From the NCBI GenBank assembly GCA_903890595.1, contig CAITBU010000231.1:1-8156 (forward strand): a stretch of 8,156 bases of DNA, read 5' to 3'. A model generated the notes under the pieces. The model worked only from the letters and a program-made list of their open reading frames with translations. It did no database searches and was not told the origin of the DNA. Position 1 is the first letter of the stretch. Each line of letters begins with the position of its first letter. Made by a program: the position numbers and the translations under genes. Shown here piece by piece: positions 6,877-8,156 of this stretch. This DNA is from an uncultured Holophagaceae bacterium. GTDB lineage: Bacteria; Acidobacteriota; Holophagae; Holophagales; Holophagaceae.

Positions 6877-7708
6877 AGCAGGGGTCCCGCAGCACGTCCA
6901 GCAGGGCCTCGTGCCAGTGGGGCATGAGGTCGGTACCCAGGGCCGTGCGCCGGCTGCCGTCCAGGACAGAGTAGGCGGGGCGGGTGGCGGGGGTGGGGTA
7001 GTCGGCGGTGGTGCAGGGGCTGAGGTCCACGGCCATGCCCTTGGCCTCGAAGATGGCCTGGGCGAAGCCATGCCAGGTGGTCTCGCCCTGACAGGTGGCG
7101 TGCACCAGGCCCTGCCAGCCCTCTTCGGCGGCGACCTTGAGCTGGCGGGCCAGGGCCCGACAGGTGGTGGGTGCGCCCCGCTGGTCAGCCACCACCCGCA
7201 GGGCCCGGCCCTGGTTGGCGGCGTTCACCATGGTGTTCAGGAAGTTCTTCCCCCAGGCATCGTAGAGCCAGCTGGTGCGGGCAATGAGGTGCCGAGAGCA
7301 CCGCGCCGCCTGCTGTTCCCCCGCCAGCTTGGTGCGCCCGTAGACCGACACCGGGTTGGTGGGATCGTCCTCGCGGTAGGGCCGAGTGCCCGTGCCGTCG
7401 AACACATAGTCCGTGCTGATCTGGATGAGCATGGCTCCCTGGGCCTCGCAGGCCTCCGCCAGCCAGCCCACGGCGGTGGCGTTGATGAGGTGCGCCAGGT
7501 CCCCCTCGGACTCGCAGCGGTCCACCTGGGTGTAGGCCGCGCAGTTGATCAGCACCTGAGGCCGGACCTCGTTTACCACCGACAAGATGGCCTCGCGCTT
7601 GCTCAGGTCCAGTACGGATTCCTCCGGCAGGAACAGCTCGTGGCCCAGCCAAGTCCGCCGATCCGCATGGGCCAGCTGCCCCGAAGCACCAGCGACAAGG
7701 ACCCTCAT
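6875..7708 (-). CDS. rfbD: dTDP-4-dehydrorhamnose reductase
   Basis: RmlD/RfbD reduces dTDP-4-keto-L-rhamnose to dTDP-L-rhamnose with NAD(P)H, the last step of the pathway. The 277-residue protein shows VLVAGASGQL (3-12) as the nucleotide-binding loop, LDLS (33-36), INCAAYTQVD (54-63), ISTDYVFDG (97-105), YGRTK (Y123 and K127, the catalytic pair), a RTSWLY segment, DQRGAPT and RPAYSVLD. These are the standard RmlD landmarks in the right order, and the length is slightly below the usual 280-300. The loop usually reads GxxGQLG; here the last glycine is alanine (A13), and the following helix is about two residues short. The ATG directly follows the TAA of the epimerase gene with no gap and no strong Shine-Dalgarno site, so translation is probably coupled. 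Confidence 0.94.
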   Translation of the reverse strand: MRVLVAGASGQLAHADRRTWLGHELFLPEESVLDLSKREAILSVVNEVRPQVLINCAAYTQVDRCESEGDLAHLINATAVGWLAEACEAQGAMLIQISTDYVFDGTGTRPYREDDPTNPVSVYGRTKLAGEQQAARCSRHLIARTSWLYDAWGKNFLNTMVNAANQGRALRVVADQRGAPTTCRALARQLKVAAEEGWQGLVHATCQGETTWHGFAQAIFEAKGMAVDLSPCTTADYPTPATRPAYSVLDGSRRTALGTDLMPHWHEALLDVLRDPC

Positions 7709-8156
7709 TTAGACGTGCACCCGGCGGGCGAGTTCATCCTTGACGAAGGGGTTCTCGGGGTCGTCCTCGTGGCGGATCTCGTCGATAGGTTCGGCCTTGC
7801 CCTGCCCCATGAACAGGCGGTCCGGGCAGTTGATGACCACACCGCAGTCCACGCTGATGCAGCGGTAGCCGTGCACCACACCCTTGGGGATCAGCACGGA
7901 GCCCGGGTTGTTGCCCCCCATGGCCACCTCGATGCGGTTGTTGTAGGTCGGGCTGTCCGGTCGGTTGTCCCAGAGGGTCAGCTTGAAGTCACCGGGGCCC
8001 AGGTAGCAGAACAGATCCGCCTGATCGACGTGCTCGTGGGGCCCGCGCAGCACGCCGGGGTTCGTCACGCTCACATAGGTCATCTCTGGGCGGAACCAGG
8101 CCGGCAGCTCATCGTGCCGGAAGATCTCCGCCAGCCAGCCGCGCTCGTCCACGAAC
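7709..8156 (-). CDS. rfbC: Short-form RfbC-like dTDP-sugar 3,5-epimerase, 5' end cut by window edge
   Basis: This is probably the dTDP-4-dehydrorhamnose 3,5-epimerase that acts between RmlB and RmlD. About 149 codons are visible, and the frame stays open to the right edge. A GTG at 8152 is not the real start, because the preceding TTC codon completes the FVDERGWLAEIF motif seen near the N-terminus of the family. Visible cupin landmarks are GVLRGPHEH (histidines near 8030-8038), LWDNRPDSPTYNN, VLIPKGVVHGY and VINCPD. It resembles the compact, roughly 150-residue epimerase branch rather than classical 180-residue RmlC: the QxKLV-type segment is absent, and the usual catalytic tyrosine region reads CPDRLFMGQG with no tyrosine. 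Position directly before rmlD makes the assignment likely, but activity as a full 3,5-epimerase is inferred. Confidence 0.82.
   Translation of the reverse strand, partial: FVDERGWLAEIFRHDELPAWFRPEMTYVSVTNPGVLRGPHEHVDQADLFCYLGPGDFKLTLWDNRPDSPTYNNRIEVAMGGNNPGSVLIPKGVVHGYRCISVDCGVVINCPDRLFMGQGKAEPIDEIRHEDDPENPFVKDELARRVHV

Noticed and set aside
6868..7071. Proline-rich N-terminal extension of the RgpF-like gene
   Set aside because: This part is rmlD read in another frame. A ribosome binding site and the family N-terminus both point to the ATG at 6867.
1..8156. Search for mobile elements, CRISPR repeats, tRNA genes and phage or defence genes
   Set aside because: No spaced direct repeats, terminal inverted repeats, transposase motifs or tRNA-like folds were noticed by eye. 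Coding is continuous with ordinary metabolic and polysaccharide genes.

Overview
The window is a high-GC bacterial chromosome segment with tightly packed genes. It holds eight protein-coding genes, two of them cut by the window edges. No RNA gene, mobile element, CRISPR array or sizeable repeat is visible. The GC-rich third codon positions, Gram-negative-style rhamnose genes and somewhat divergent housekeeping proteins fit a high-GC Gram-negative lineage. A Holophaga/Geothrix-like acidobacterium is my best guess, but that rests on protein flavour only and is low confidence.

Left part (1-3054, minus strand): reading right to left, aroC (chorismate synthase), an 80-nt gap, hemA (glutamyl-tRNA reductase), then hemC (hydroxymethylbilane synthase), which overlaps hemA by ATGA and runs off the left edge. 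This looks like a core-metabolism transcription unit joining the last step of the shikimate pathway to the C5 route of tetrapyrrole synthesis.

Middle (3055-4110): a short divergent intergenic region separates aroC from a plus-strand family 2 glycosyltransferase. The stop codon of that glycosyltransferase overlaps the stop codon of a convergent methyltransferase gene.

Right part (4107-8156, minus strand): a five-gene polysaccharide/rhamnose operon, in transcription order: a short-form RfbC-like 3,5-epimerase (5' end outside the window), rmlD (dTDP-4-dehydrorhamnose reductase), an RgpF-like rhamnan-synthesis protein, rmlB/rfbB (dTDP-glucose 4,6-dehydratase), and a SAM methyltransferase with an N-terminal four-cysteine zinc motif. 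The junctions are 0 nt, 7 nt, 8 nt and a 4-nt ATGA overlap, so the genes are almost certainly co-transcribed and partly translationally coupled. RmlB, the epimerase and RmlD would turn dTDP-glucose into dTDP-L-rhamnose. The RgpF-like protein, the GT2 enzyme and the methyltransferase would use or decorate the sugar in a surface polysaccharide. rmlA, which makes dTDP-glucose, is not in the window and may lie upstream, beyond the right edge.

I found no clear novel system. The most interesting points are the divergent epimerase and glutamyl-tRNA reductase, the RgpF-like gene set inside the rhamnose genes, and the convergent gene overlap with no room for a terminator.
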